Below are positions 1 through 7,826 of a stretch of 64,000 bases of DNA, piece by piece; position 1 is the first letter of the stretch, and each line of letters opens with the position of its first letter. The position numbers and the translations under genes were made by a program. The notes under the pieces are model-generated. The model saw only the letters and a list, made by a program, of their open reading frames with translations. It did not search any database and was not told the DNA's origin. The DNA comes from Taishania sp037189645 (GTDB lineage Bacteria > Bacteroidota > Bacteroidia > Flavobacteriales_D > Crocinitomicaceae), in assembly GCA_037189645.1 (NCBI GenBank), contig JBBCIY010000007.1, positions 1 through 64,000 on the forward strand, in the 5' to 3' direction.

Positions 1-1
1 C

Positions 2-409
2 ATTCTTTCTTCGCTGAAATCCGAGCAGATCGTCCGGCAGATGATCTACTATGGCGTGTCGGCTTACCTGGTGAAGAACTCCCATCCCCTGGACATGATC
101 ACGGCCATCAATCAGGTTTATGAGAACGGCATCCACTTTGATCCCGATATGATGAAGATCATTGTGAACATGAAGAACCTCAGGAGCACAAAGCCGGGGC
201 GGCAGTTCTGTGAGCTCTCGGAAAGGGAGGTGGAGATCCTCAACCTGATCTGCGGGCAGTTCAATACCAAGGAGATCGCCGATAAGCTCTACCTGAGTGA
301 GCGAACCGTGGAAGGACACCGGAAGCGGATGCTCGAAAAGACAAACTCCAGGAATGTCGTAGGACTTATCGTATGGGGAATCAAAAATCAGATATTATTG
401 CTGGAATAA
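2..409 (+). CDS. LuxR/NarL-type response regulator, C-terminal part (5' truncated by window edge)
   Basis: The reading frame is open to the left edge (from base 2), so the start and the phosphoacceptor Asp lie outside the window. What remains is the end of a receiver domain (an ILSS strand, then the GVSAYLVKNS segment with the conserved Lys) and a LuxR-type helix-turn-helix (LSEREVEIL, KEIADKLYLSERTVEGHRKR). Such NarL/FixJ regulators are activated by a histidine kinase and bind DNA through the C-terminal helices. The partner kinase is not visible. The family assignment is firm; the signal and targets are unknown. Confidence 0.9.
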   Translation: MLSSLKSEQIVRQMIYYGVSAYLVKNSHPLDMITAINQVYENGIHFDPDMMKIIVNMKNLRSTKPGRQFCELSEREVEILNLICGQFNTKEIADKLYLSERTVEGHRKRMLEKTNSRNVVGLIVWGIKNQILLLE

Positions 410-650
410 TCACCGGAAAACAGTATAAACGGATCCAATACATGATCGTACAGGCAGGTTAGCCCGTAAGAATCAATTAATGTGCCGGTTACAATACATC
501 AGAATCGGATTAACATTTTTTACCCATTCCATTTCTTAACGGAATTGCTTATATGAGTTATATTTTTTAACTTAGTAAAAGCCATTCACCCGTACTGATT
601 CACGTGTTGAAATAGCTGATTTCCGATCGTTAATTCTTAATTTTTATACT

Positions 651-1412
651 ATGAAAAAGTTAGAGAGCAAAGTAGCCGTTATTACCGGGGGATCCGGTGC
701 AATCGGTTCTACCGCAGCAAAACGCTTCTTAGCAGAAGGAGCAAAGGTTGTCATTGTCGACATCAATGAAGAAGCACTGAAAAAGGTCGCTTCAGAACTG
801 AACAGTCCCCACCTGAGCTTTATTCAGGCGGATGTTTCAAAAGCTGCGGATGTTCAGAAATACGTTCAGCATACGGTGAATACGTTCGGTAAAATTGATG
901 TTTTCTTCAATAATGCCGGGATCGAAGGTGTTGTAAAACCAATCACCGAATACCCGGAAGAAGAGTTTGACAGGCTCTTCAGCATCAATGTGAAAGGTGT
1001 GTGGCTGGGCATCAAATATGTGCTTCCTCAGATGAATGACGGAGGCAGCATCATCAACACCTCATCTGTAGCAGGATTGATGGGCTCTCCTTCCATGACG
1101 GCTTATGTTGCCAGTAAACACGCTGTGATCGGAATCACACGCACCGTAGCCCACGAAGCCGCACCGAGAAAAATACGTGTCAATTCCGTTCACCCTTCAC
1201 CGGTAGACAACCGCATGATGCGTTCCCTGGAAGATGGATACGCACCCGGGCAAGGTGAGGTAGTGAAAAAAGGGTTTGAAGATACCATTCCGCTGAAGCG
1301 TTATGCCACCAATGAAGACATCGCCAACGGAGTGCTATTCCTTGCTTCTGATGACAGCAAATTCATTACCGGCAGTAAACTGGTGATAGATGGCGGAATG
1401 ACAATGGCCTGA
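651..1412 (+). CDS. SDR family oxidoreductase (FabG/glucose dehydrogenase-like)
   Basis: A 253-aa classical short-chain dehydrogenase. It has the cofactor motif TGGSGAIG at residues 12-19, NNAG at 87-90, Asn113, Ser138/139 and the catalytic YVASK at 152-156, so the catalytic tetrad is intact. Asp37 at the end of the second beta strand favours NAD(H) over NADP(H). The C-terminal GSKLVIDGGMT segment is typical of the family. It stands alone, with a 240-bp upstream gap and a convergent neighbour. The substrate cannot be told from sequence: 3-oxoacyl-ACP, a sugar or a secondary alcohol are all possible. Confidence 0.88.
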   Translation: MKKLESKVAVITGGSGAIGSTAAKRFLAEGAKVVIVDINEEALKKVASELNSPHLSFIQADVSKAADVQKYVQHTVNTFGKIDVFFNNAGIEGVVKPITEYPEEEFDRLFSINVKGVWLGIKYVLPQMNDGGSIINTSSVAGLMGSPSMTAYVASKHAVIGITRTVAHEAAPRKIRVNSVHPSPVDNRMMRSLEDGYAPGQGEVVKKGFEDTIPLKRYATNEDIANGVLFLASDDSKFITGSKLVIDGGMTMA

Positions 1413-1479
1413 TAAGAGCTGTACAATTCATGCGGACCGATGACTCCGCATGAATTGTATTTATAATGGTAAACAACAG

Positions 1480-2493
1480 CTAGAACGCTTCTTTCGTCAG
1501 GTCCATATTGACCATCGCGCCGGTCAGGTTCCCCGTTGCGACCGAAGAAGCAACGGAACGCAGCATGCTGGAATTATCCCCACAGGCGTATATTCCCGGA
1601 ACGGAGGTTCTCTGAAACAGATCTACTTTAATGTGACCTTGCTCCGTCAGCTCACAACCCAATGACACAGGAATATCCGAATGCTGCTCAAAAGGAATAG
1701 CAGCATAGACGGCATCGAACTCCTTCCTGCTGCCATCACTGAAAACCACCGCCTTGACATGCCCGTTCTCGTGTTCGATCTCTGAAATGGCTGTTTCAAT
1801 AATGCCGATGTTGTGCTTTACCAGTTTTTCAGTTTGTTCGGGGCTGAAATCCGCTTTCCCGGAGGTAAGGATGATAATACTGTCGGTCAGGTTATTGACC
1901 AGCGAAGCAACATGAATCCCTTTTTCCCCGTTTGCCATGATTCCCGTTCGTTTACCACGGTATTCATACCCATGACAATACGGGCAATGGATGACGGAAA
2001 TTCCCCAGCACTCGGAAAACCCTTTGATGGCCGGCATAAGATCTTTTACTCCTGTCGCGAAAATGAGCTTCCCGGCTGTTATAACAATTCCTGACCGTGT
2101 CGTTACTTCGAAACCGCCATCGGATTGCTTCGCGTCCGTAGCAAGATCAGACAGGAATGTAACGGTAGGATAGTTCAGCACCTGCTCTTTCGCTTTTTCT
2201 GAAATTACACGTGGTTCTTCTCCATCCTGCGTAATGAAATTATGCGAATGCGGCGTCTGCCTGTTGCACGGATTTCCGCTGTCGATGATCAGGACGTTTC
2301 TCATCGAACGCCCCAATGCCATTGCCGCTGAAAGCCCGGAATAACTTCCTCCGATGATGATAACATCAAATTTTTTAGTCTCTTTCATAGGATTTCTTTT
2401 ATATATACTAAATAAAGGAAAGGGTAAAGCCAGTGCGGCAAGAGCAAAGCTGCCCTGCTTAATGATCTCTCTTCGTGATACCTTGTTTTCCAT
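1480..2493 (-). CDS. Thioredoxin-reductase-like NAD(P)/FAD oxidoreductase with twin-arginine-like leader
   Basis: A 337-aa flavoprotein with an FAD-binding GGSYSG at residues 48-53, a redox-active CPYC at 170-173, the ATG motif after the first half, and a C-terminal GIYACGD. This is the TrxB-like pyridine nucleotide-disulphide fold. The N-terminus is odd: 35 residues with Ser-Arg-Arg at 6-8 followed by a hydrophobic run precede the usual family start (Met36, ATG at 2388). If the long form is used, it resembles a Tat export signal, fitting export of a folded flavoprotein. If not, translation starts at 2388 and the enzyme is cytosolic. The second glycine motif (MANGEKG) is a weak match to the NADPH site. 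Its true electron acceptor is unknown. Confidence 0.85.
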   Translation of the reverse strand: MENKVSRREIIKQGSFALAALALPFPLFSIYKRNPMKETKKFDVIIIGGSYSGLSAAMALGRSMRNVLIIDSGNPCNRQTPHSHNFITQDGEEPRVISEKAKEQVLNYPTVTFLSDLATDAKQSDGGFEVTTRSGIVITAGKLIFATGVKDLMPAIKGFSECWGISVIHCPYCHGYEYRGKRTGIMANGEKGIHVASLVNNLTDSIIILTSGKADFSPEQTEKLVKHNIGIIETAISEIEHENGHVKAVVFSDGSRKEFDAVYAAIPFEQHSDIPVSLGCELTEQGHIKVDLFQRTSVPGIYACGDNSSMLRSVASSVATGNLTGAMVNMDLTKEAF

Positions 2494-2513
2494 ATTTCCT
2501 CAAAAAGGAATGA

Positions 2514-3149
2514 CTATTCCCCGTATTTCTTACATTTTATTAAATAAAAAGGATAATTCTCATCTACTTCTGTAATTTCAAACAATCCAAATTCACCGAA
2601 CTCCGCCTGAATGGAATCCAGGTCATAAAAGAACATCCTGACACCGCCAAACATTTCAAAGCGGTCTTTCCCGATTTGTTTTCCTTGTCCGTATGTATGG
2701 GCTTTTTTCGAAATAACGGTAAAGACCATATAACCATCACCGGATAGCTGATTATAACAGCTCCGGATAAGGTGCATTCGTTCATCATCGTCCAGTAGGT
2801 GAATTAATGCATAACAAAATATTCCGTCATAGCAATTGGTATCAAACGGCATGTCCGTTACAGAACCGTGATATATAACCATTTCCGAGCCAAAATGCTT
2901 CCGCGCCAGACCAACAGCTGTTTTCGACAATTCAATTCCCGTCACGGTCATTCCGTTTGCTGCAAAAACCTGTGCATTCCGGCCGTAGCCTATCCCCGGA
3001 ATGAGTATATTCTTTCTGTTTTTTTCCATAAAGAAACCGTTTGTAAGCAGAGCAGACTTAGCTGGTTCAAGTCCCCACATTTCCTGCTTTTCAACAAAGT
3101 TTTCTTCCCAAAACTCTCCCATATGATCCTGATTTATTAATCTTGTCAT
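2514..3149 (-). CDS. Class I SAM-dependent methyltransferase
   Basis: A 211-aa protein with a Rossmann methyltransferase core: motif I is degenerate but recognisable (LIPGIGYGRNA), an acidic residue ends strand 2 (GIELS), and a YDGIFCYALIHLL segment corresponds to motif IV. The N-terminal region (EFWEENF, WGLEPAKS) resembles the TehB/thiopurine-type branch that acts on small molecules. It lies 20 bp from the flavoprotein gene on the same strand and upstream of it, so the two may be co-transcribed. The substrate is unknown. Confidence 0.82.
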   Translation of the reverse strand: MTRLINQDHMGEFWEENFVEKQEMWGLEPAKSALLTNGFFMEKNRKNILIPGIGYGRNAQVFAANGMTVTGIELSKTAVGLARKHFGSEMVIYHGSVTDMPFDTNCYDGIFCYALIHLLDDDERMHLIRSCYNQLSGDGYMVFTVISKKAHTYGQGKQIGKDRFEMFGGVRMFFYDLDSIQAEFGEFGLFEITEVDENYPFYLIKCKKYGE

Positions 3150-3184
3150 CCATTCTTACCCGTTTTTAAAAGGAAAGAATCCGG

Positions 3185-4393
3185 TTAATTATTTTTCGGA
3201 AACGGATCATTGAACTGTATCTTCTTCCCGAATAAATGTAATTCATCATTCCGGAGCAAACAGCTTTCCAGGCCAGCAGTTATTTCTTCCCGGTCTATGT
3301 GCTGCCCGATAAAGACCAGCTCGTTCATACGGTCTCCCCATTGCTTGTCCCAGCGCGATTCGATCAATTCCCGATTGTGGCTATAGGAAGCGTACCTCAT
3401 CCGCTCTTCGAACGGCATGCTGCACCACCATACTCCCGCCCGGTCCACCCGGGAAGAACCTCCCGCCTGGCTGAAATTCAAGGCCTCATCCGGCCGCGAC
3501 AGCAACCAGAACAATCCTTTGGCACGAATCACCCCACCCGGATATTCTTCACTCAGATACTTCCAGAACCGTTCCGGGTGAAACGGTTTCCTGCTCCGGA
3601 ATACAAATGAGCTGATCCCGTATTCTTCTGTTTCCGGCGTGTGGCTTTCCGCTTCCAGCTCCTTCTGCCACCCTGCCGAATGCTGTGCTTCTTCAAAATC
3701 GAATAAACCTGTATTCAGTATCTGATCCGGTGGTACTTTCCCGAAGGAAGACTCCAGTATCTCAGCACCAGGATTCAGTTTTCTGATCGCCGCCTTCAGT
3801 ACTCCCGTTGTTTCGGTGTCTACAAGATCTGTTTTATTAAGGATGATCACATTCGCAAATTCGATCTGGTCTGTCAGCAGATTAACGATCGTGCGGTCAT
3901 CACCTGCCATATCCGTCAGCTGCCTGTCTTTCAGCAGCTCATTTGTTCCGAAATCCCTGAAAAAATTAAAACAATCAACAACCGTTACCATGGTATCAAT
4001 ATAACTAAACCGCGAAAGATCGATCCCATTTTCTTCATCCACAAATGAAAATGTCTGTGCTACCGGGACAGGTTCGCTGATCCCTGTGCTTTCGATCAGC
4101 AGGTAATCAAACTTTCCTTCTTTTGCCAGTCGTTCCACCTCAACCATCAGGTCTTCCCGAAGCGTACAGCAGATGCAGCCATTGCTCATCTCCACCAGCC
4201 TTTCCTCCGTACGGGAAAGAGTATTTTCACTTTCAACCAGACGGGCATCCACATTCACTTCGCTCATATCGTTTACAATAACGGCTACCTTCATTCCTTC
4301 TTTGTTATGAAGAATGTGATTGAGCAAGGTCGTTTTACCTGCCCCGAGAAAACCGCTCAGAACAGTTACCGGTAATTTCCTTCCCGCGTTCAT
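3185..4393 (-). CDS. COG0523/CobW-family GTPase, ZigA/YciC-like zinc metallochaperone
   Basis: A 402-aa G3E GTPase. The P-loop GFLGAGKTT is at residues 14-22, the metal-binding CxCC (GCICC) at 72-76, ESTG follows as the Walker B/switch region, and NKTD is the guanine specificity motif. A CobW C-terminal domain (FRSRKPFHPERFW) follows. ZigA/YciC-type members help deliver zinc when zinc is scarce. The start ATG overlaps the stop of the upstream 63-aa gene as ATGA, which indicates translational coupling. The operon starts just downstream of two palindromes at 4597-4653 that look like Zur operators, supporting the zinc role. Cobalt or nitrile-hydratase roles exist in this family but fit the context less well. 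Confidence 0.9.
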   Translation of the reverse strand: MNAGRKLPVTVLSGFLGAGKTTLLNHILHNKEGMKVAVIVNDMSEVNVDARLVESENTLSRTEERLVEMSNGCICCTLREDLMVEVERLAKEGKFDYLLIESTGISEPVPVAQTFSFVDEENGIDLSRFSYIDTMVTVVDCFNFFRDFGTNELLKDRQLTDMAGDDRTIVNLLTDQIEFANVIILNKTDLVDTETTGVLKAAIRKLNPGAEILESSFGKVPPDQILNTGLFDFEEAQHSAGWQKELEAESHTPETEEYGISSFVFRSRKPFHPERFWKYLSEEYPGGVIRAKGLFWLLSRPDEALNFSQAGGSSRVDRAGVWWCSMPFEERMRYASYSHNRELIESRWDKQWGDRMNELVFIGQHIDREEITAGLESCLLRNDELHLFGKKIQFNDPFPKNN

Positions 4394-4581
4394 ACCCGTT
4401 GAAACCAGTTGATGATATTATTCAGATGCTGCTCTCCATACAGCCGGATGAACGTACTGGTCTCGGGGTGGTTCCGGTCTTCGTACACTGCCAGTCGCCG
4501 CTGCGCGAATTCTCTGGTAAGGTCGATCTTACAATCATGGATGATGCAATGTTTCCATTGTTCAAATGTCTGTGGTACCAT
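4390..4581 (-). CDS. Small conserved protein co-encoded with the zinc metallochaperone
   Basis: A 63-aa basic protein containing FEQWKHCIIHDCKID near the start and YGEQHLNNIINWF near the end. It is first in the operon and its stop overlaps the metallochaperone start by 4 bp (ATGA), which argues strongly that it is real. The two Cys-containing residues in CIIHDC plus nearby His could bind metal, but that is inference. I do not recognise a named family. Its ATG lies only 16 bp from the nearer palindrome, so it should share zinc-dependent control. Confidence 0.7.
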   Translation of the reverse strand: MVPQTFEQWKHCIIHDCKIDLTREFAQRRLAVYEDRNHPETSTFIRLYGEQHLNNIINWFQRV

Positions 4582-4596
4582 AAAATAATTTTATTA

Positions 4597-4653
4597 ATGC
4601 AATAATGTTGCAATAATAATCACAAAAGAACAATTATGCAATAATGTTGCATT
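4597..4653 (-). promoter_or_regulatory. Two near-identical palindromes, probable Zur operators
   Basis: The 15-bp core TGCAATAATGTTGCA occurs at 4598-4612 and again at 4637-4651, with 39 bp between starts. The arms ATGCAA and TTGCAT are inverted repeats, extended by one base at the second site. They sit directly upstream of the metallochaperone operon. Size, symmetry and gene context match a Fur-family (Zur) repressor site. The protein is not in the window, so the regulator is inferred. Confidence 0.65.
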
Positions 4654-4707
4654 AAATATTTCTAAAAAAGAAATTCCTATGGTACTGAACAGCTTGTAAA
4701 AACGAAA

Positions 4708-4728
4708 AACCCGGGATAAACCCGGGTT
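4708..4728 (-). terminator. Rho-independent terminator of the SDR gene
   Basis: A perfect 8-bp stem AACCCGGG/CCCGGGTT with a 5-nt loop, followed on the minus strand by a T-rich run. It lies 46 bp past the stop at 4774. Confidence 0.8.
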
Positions 4729-4773
4729 CTTTCAGTTATTTATCACTTCCTCCCTGCTTCAGAAGCGTTTTTT

Positions 4774-5565
4774 CTATAATGATTTGGTACGTCCGCCGTC
4801 GACCGGAACGTTGATTCCATTGATGTAGGAAGCCTCCGGAGACGCCAGGAAAACGATCGCGTTTGCCACTTCAACCGGCTCCGCGATGCGTTTCATCGGG
4901 GATTCTTTTGCCATTTCGTCAAAGATCTCCGCCGTTGATTCGCCTGTTTTCTGAGATTTGACCTCAGCAATGCTCTGCAGGCGTCCGGTATTGGTAGCGC
5001 CAGGCAGCACATTATTCACAGTAATGCCATATTGTCCCAGCTCATTCGCCAGTGTCTTGCTCCAATTGGCAACAGCTCCACGGATCGTATTGGAAACACC
5101 CAGGTTATTCAGCGGTTGTTTCACGCTTGTTGAAATTACATTGATGATACGGCCGTATCCCGATTCGATCATTCCTTTGTAGAGGGATTGTACAAGAATG
5201 TGGTTGCAGATCAGGTGCTGGCTGAATGCGGATGTAAACTCCTCCACAGCCGCATCGATGATCGGACCACCTTTCGGGCCACCGGTGTTATTTACCAGGA
5301 TATTCGCCCGGTTTCCCTGTGATGTCCAGTTTTCCAGCCGGGACTTCAATTCGTCAGGCTTGCTGAAATCCGCGACGATGTATGAATGGACCTGTCCGGT
5401 ATCGACAGGCAGCTCACTCACACGGGAGGACAGGCTGGCTTCATTCCGGGCAACCAGAACAACTGTTGCTCCTTTCTCCGCCAGCAGTTTGGCTGTTTCC
5501 CATCCGATTCCCTGTGTACTTCCGCACACAACCGCAGTTTTCCCTTTTAAAGCTATCATTCGCAT
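4774..5565 (-). CDS. SDR family protein with altered active site (BKR-like)
   Basis: A 263-aa SDR; the start may be Met3 at 5559. The cofactor motif is present as CGSTQGIG and the NNAG equivalent is NNTGGPKGG. The catalytic YxxxK is not there: aligning by the following ANWSKTLANEL helix gives SNTIR, so Tyr is Ser and Lys is Arg. This matches the BKR-like SDR subgroup that departs from the normal tetrad. The C-terminus (INGINVPVDGGRTKSL) is normal. It may bind a nucleotide without classical ketoreductase activity. It is monocistronic, with a terminator at 4708-4728. Confidence 0.85.
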   Translation of the reverse strand: MRMIALKGKTAVVCGSTQGIGWETAKLLAEKGATVVLVARNEASLSSRVSELPVDTGQVHSYIVADFSKPDELKSRLENWTSQGNRANILVNNTGGPKGGPIIDAAVEEFTSAFSQHLICNHILVQSLYKGMIESGYGRIINVISTSVKQPLNNLGVSNTIRGAVANWSKTLANELGQYGITVNNVLPGATNTGRLQSIAEVKSQKTGESTAEIFDEMAKESPMKRIAEPVEVANAIVFLASPEASYINGINVPVDGGRTKSL

Positions 5566-5736
5566 TCGTTTTGCGATAAAGGTACAAAAAATACAAACTA
5601 CGCCAGCTTATATGATCAGTACCGTGCTGTGAAATCAAAAACAACGGTTCATTTTGCAGTGAACAGATATTTTTCGGGCTTTTTTGGAAAACTGAATAAA
5701 TTGATGTATCTTCCATCTTCTATAAATCCATTGAAG

Positions 5737-7023
5737 ATGAGTAATAAAAAGACAGCCTTCACATCAAAGCTATTCAAGGCATTCCGGGCTTTGTTATATT
5801 TCATTTTGGCATTGATCATCGTTGTCAATGCTTTCATTCTGTTGTCGGGAAGGACTTATCTCTACAAGGGGATCATGCTGACCTATCTCTCCGGTGTATC
5901 AGGCCCCACCATCTACGACCTGGACAAGTTTCCAAAACGAAAAGTTGCGAAAGGAGCGACAACCGAGCACTGGAAAAAATCAGTGCACTATACTTCAAAG
6001 ACGGATGTTCCCGGCTTCGAATCCTACAACAAAGCATTAAAGACAACCGCTTTCCTTGTCTTCCAGGGAGATTCCGTACTATTTGAAAAATACTGGGGAA
6101 ACCATACTCCGGAAACCATTTCCAATTCTTTTTCAGCCGCGAAGACGGTCGTCGCACTGCTGATCGGGATCGCCGTAGAAGAAGGTAAAATAAAAAACCT
6201 GGATGAACCTGTCGCCAATTACATTCCCGAATTCAAACGCGAAGACCTGTCCATTATCACCATCCGCGATTTACTGCTGATGGCATCGGGGCTCGACTGG
6301 ACGGAAAGCGGGAAAAATCCATTGTCTGACAATGCAGAATCGTATTACGGAACGGACCTGTATGGGTTGGTTACCCGCCAGAAACGCATCGGGGAACCCG
6401 GAAAAACATTCATCTACCAAAGCGGAAACAGCCAGTTGCTGGGATTCATCATCCAAAAAGCCACAGGCTACAACGTCTCCGAGTACTGCTCGTTGAAATT
6501 GTGGTCTAAAATGGGAATGGAATCAGATGCCTACTGGAGCCTGGACAAAGAGGGAGGAAATGAAAAAGCCTTCTGCTGCCTGTACGCTACCGCCCACGAT
6601 TTCGGAAAGCTGGGTAAACTGATCGCTAACAGGGGCAAATGGGGCGACGAGCAGCTCATTCCAAGCTGGTATTTTGAAGAAATGGTAAGTATTCCTGACG
6701 AAATGCTGACAGAAGAGACCATTAAAAATTACCAGTACGGATTACACATCTGGACCTACCAGGGTTACTCCTCCCCTGTTTATTATTGCCGCGGAATCCT
6801 GGGGCAATATATCATCTCTATCCCGGAAGAAGACCTGGTAATCGTCAGGCTGGGTGAAAAACGAACCAAAAGCATTGATGTGGACGAGCATGCGCCTGAC
6901 ACGGATAAACATTTAAAACAGGTCGGACATTCTTCAGATTTCCTGAAGTATATTAATTTTGCCGAAAAAATCAGAAAGGAAGCAGCAAAAGATGAGAGAA
7001 GAACTATTGGGCCCGAAGGTTGA
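5737..7023 (+). CDS. Membrane-anchored serine hydrolase, beta-lactamase class C family
   Basis: The open frame extends to 5629, but the start at 5737 places a basic segment (MSNKKTAF) directly before a single transmembrane helix, as expected; this gives 428 aa. The nucleophile motif SxxK is SAAK in FSAAKTVVALL, and YQSGN matches the second catalytic motif. Relatives are penicillin-binding-protein-like esterases and carboxypeptidases (COG1680). The catalytic domain should face the periplasm. The downstream gene starts inside its last codons (6992), so the two are probably co-translated. The substrate is unknown. Confidence 0.86.
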   Translation: MSNKKTAFTSKLFKAFRALLYFILALIIVVNAFILLSGRTYLYKGIMLTYLSGVSGPTIYDLDKFPKRKVAKGATTEHWKKSVHYTSKTDVPGFESYNKALKTTAFLVFQGDSVLFEKYWGNHTPETISNSFSAAKTVVALLIGIAVEEGKIKNLDEPVANYIPEFKREDLSIITIRDLLLMASGLDWTESGKNPLSDNAESYYGTDLYGLVTRQKRIGEPGKTFIYQSGNSQLLGFIIQKATGYNVSEYCSLKLWSKMGMESDAYWSLDKEGGNEKAFCCLYATAHDFGKLGKLIANRGKWGDEQLIPSWYFEEMVSIPDEMLTEETIKNYQYGLHIWTYQGYSSPVYYCRGILGQYIISIPEEDLVIVRLGEKRTKSIDVDEHAPDTDKHLKQVGHSSDFLKYINFAEKIRKEAAKDERRTIGPEG

Positions 7024-7402
7024 AAATGTTGCGATCGCAGTAGCAAAGCAAAAAGGAGAAGATAACGAAGACATCTACAACGTTTATTTACTGAACCTTC
7101 GTGACGACATCATGGAAGGGATCATTATTACAAGCAAAGGTTATGGCGAAAATCCCGATACCGGTGAGAAGATAAAAACCTCTACCCTCCGTCATTCCCT
7201 GGAAGTCCTGCTGCCAAATGAAGCCGCCAGGATAGAGCCCATCATGGAAGATGTATTCCCGCTGGCGAACGAATACTGGATCAGCTTCTGGGTGGAAGAG
7301 GTAATGTACGACAAAAAATTTGTTTTCGTACCGGGATCCATTTCCGAAGAAAACATGATCGACATTCCTCAGCTGGGAACAAAAGGCGTGCTCATCAAAT
7401 AG
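6992..7402 (+). CDS. Conserved hypothetical protein (136 aa)
   Basis: An open frame exists from 6959, but the ATG at 6992 follows an AAAGGA-like Shine-Dalgarno 11 bp upstream and begins a sensible protein (MREELLGPKVENV). It is acidic and soluble, with alternating strands (VYLLNLRD, ISFWVEEVMYDKKFVFVPGS). No signal peptide and no motif I can name. It overlaps the hydrolase gene by about 30 bp, which suggests coupling. The function is unknown. Confidence 0.7.
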   Translation: MREELLGPKVENVAIAVAKQKGEDNEDIYNVYLLNLRDDIMEGIIITSKGYGENPDTGEKIKTSTLRHSLEVLLPNEAARIEPIMEDVFPLANEYWISFWVEEVMYDKKFVFVPGSISEENMIDIPQLGTKGVLIK

Positions 7403-7427
7403 CTTAGAATATAACTGGAAACAAAAA

Positions 7428-7473
7428 ACCTGGGAGCCGATCCGAATCTATGTATTCACATCCGTTCCCAGGT
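7428..7473. other. Nested hairpin between convergent genes
   Basis: An 8-bp perfect outer stem ACCTGGGA/TCCCAGGT (7428-7435 with 7466-7473) encloses a second short stem GAAT/ATTC. It lies between two genes ending towards each other. No T run follows on the plus strand, so a standard terminator is uncertain; a processed 3' end or small structured RNA is possible. Confidence 0.4.
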
Positions 7474-7552
7474 AATTTCTGCAAGAATATAAAACCTAAC
7501 CTATAGACGTTGGATTTCTGCCCGCGGTTGGCTCTTTTCTTAAAATTATTTT

Positions 7553-7813
7553 TTACTTACACGCTTCGCGTAATTTTTTCAACTCTTCGCCTCCCAATAA
7601 TTCATAGGGTTCGCAAATACTGTCCTTTTCATGCATCAGGGATTTCAGGGTCGTTACATCCTGATCCGTAATCTGATCCAAAGCGACCGCTTCATATTTT
7701 GAAGCCTCGGTGTTCAGCTCTTCGCTCACAGTGAGGCATTCACAAAAACGTTCATCTTTACCGGATGAACAGGCAGCAAGGATCAATGATACCAGCACGA
7801 TTGACTTTTTCAT
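7553..7813 (-). CDS. Small predicted lipoprotein
   Basis: An 86-aa protein with a short signal peptide and a lipobox (LAAC, Cys15), so it should be lipidated and anchored in a membrane. The mature part is Cys- and Glu-rich (CECLTVSEEL, CEPYELLGGEEL) with four further Cys-type positions that could pair. It lies 13 bp after mreB on the same strand. No family recognised. Confidence 0.7.
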   Translation of the reverse strand: MKKSIVLVSLILAACSSGKDERFCECLTVSEELNTEASKYEAVALDQITDQDVTTLKSLMHEKDSICEPYELLGGEELKKLREACK

Positions 7814-7826
7814 CTCAGGCGGAAAT

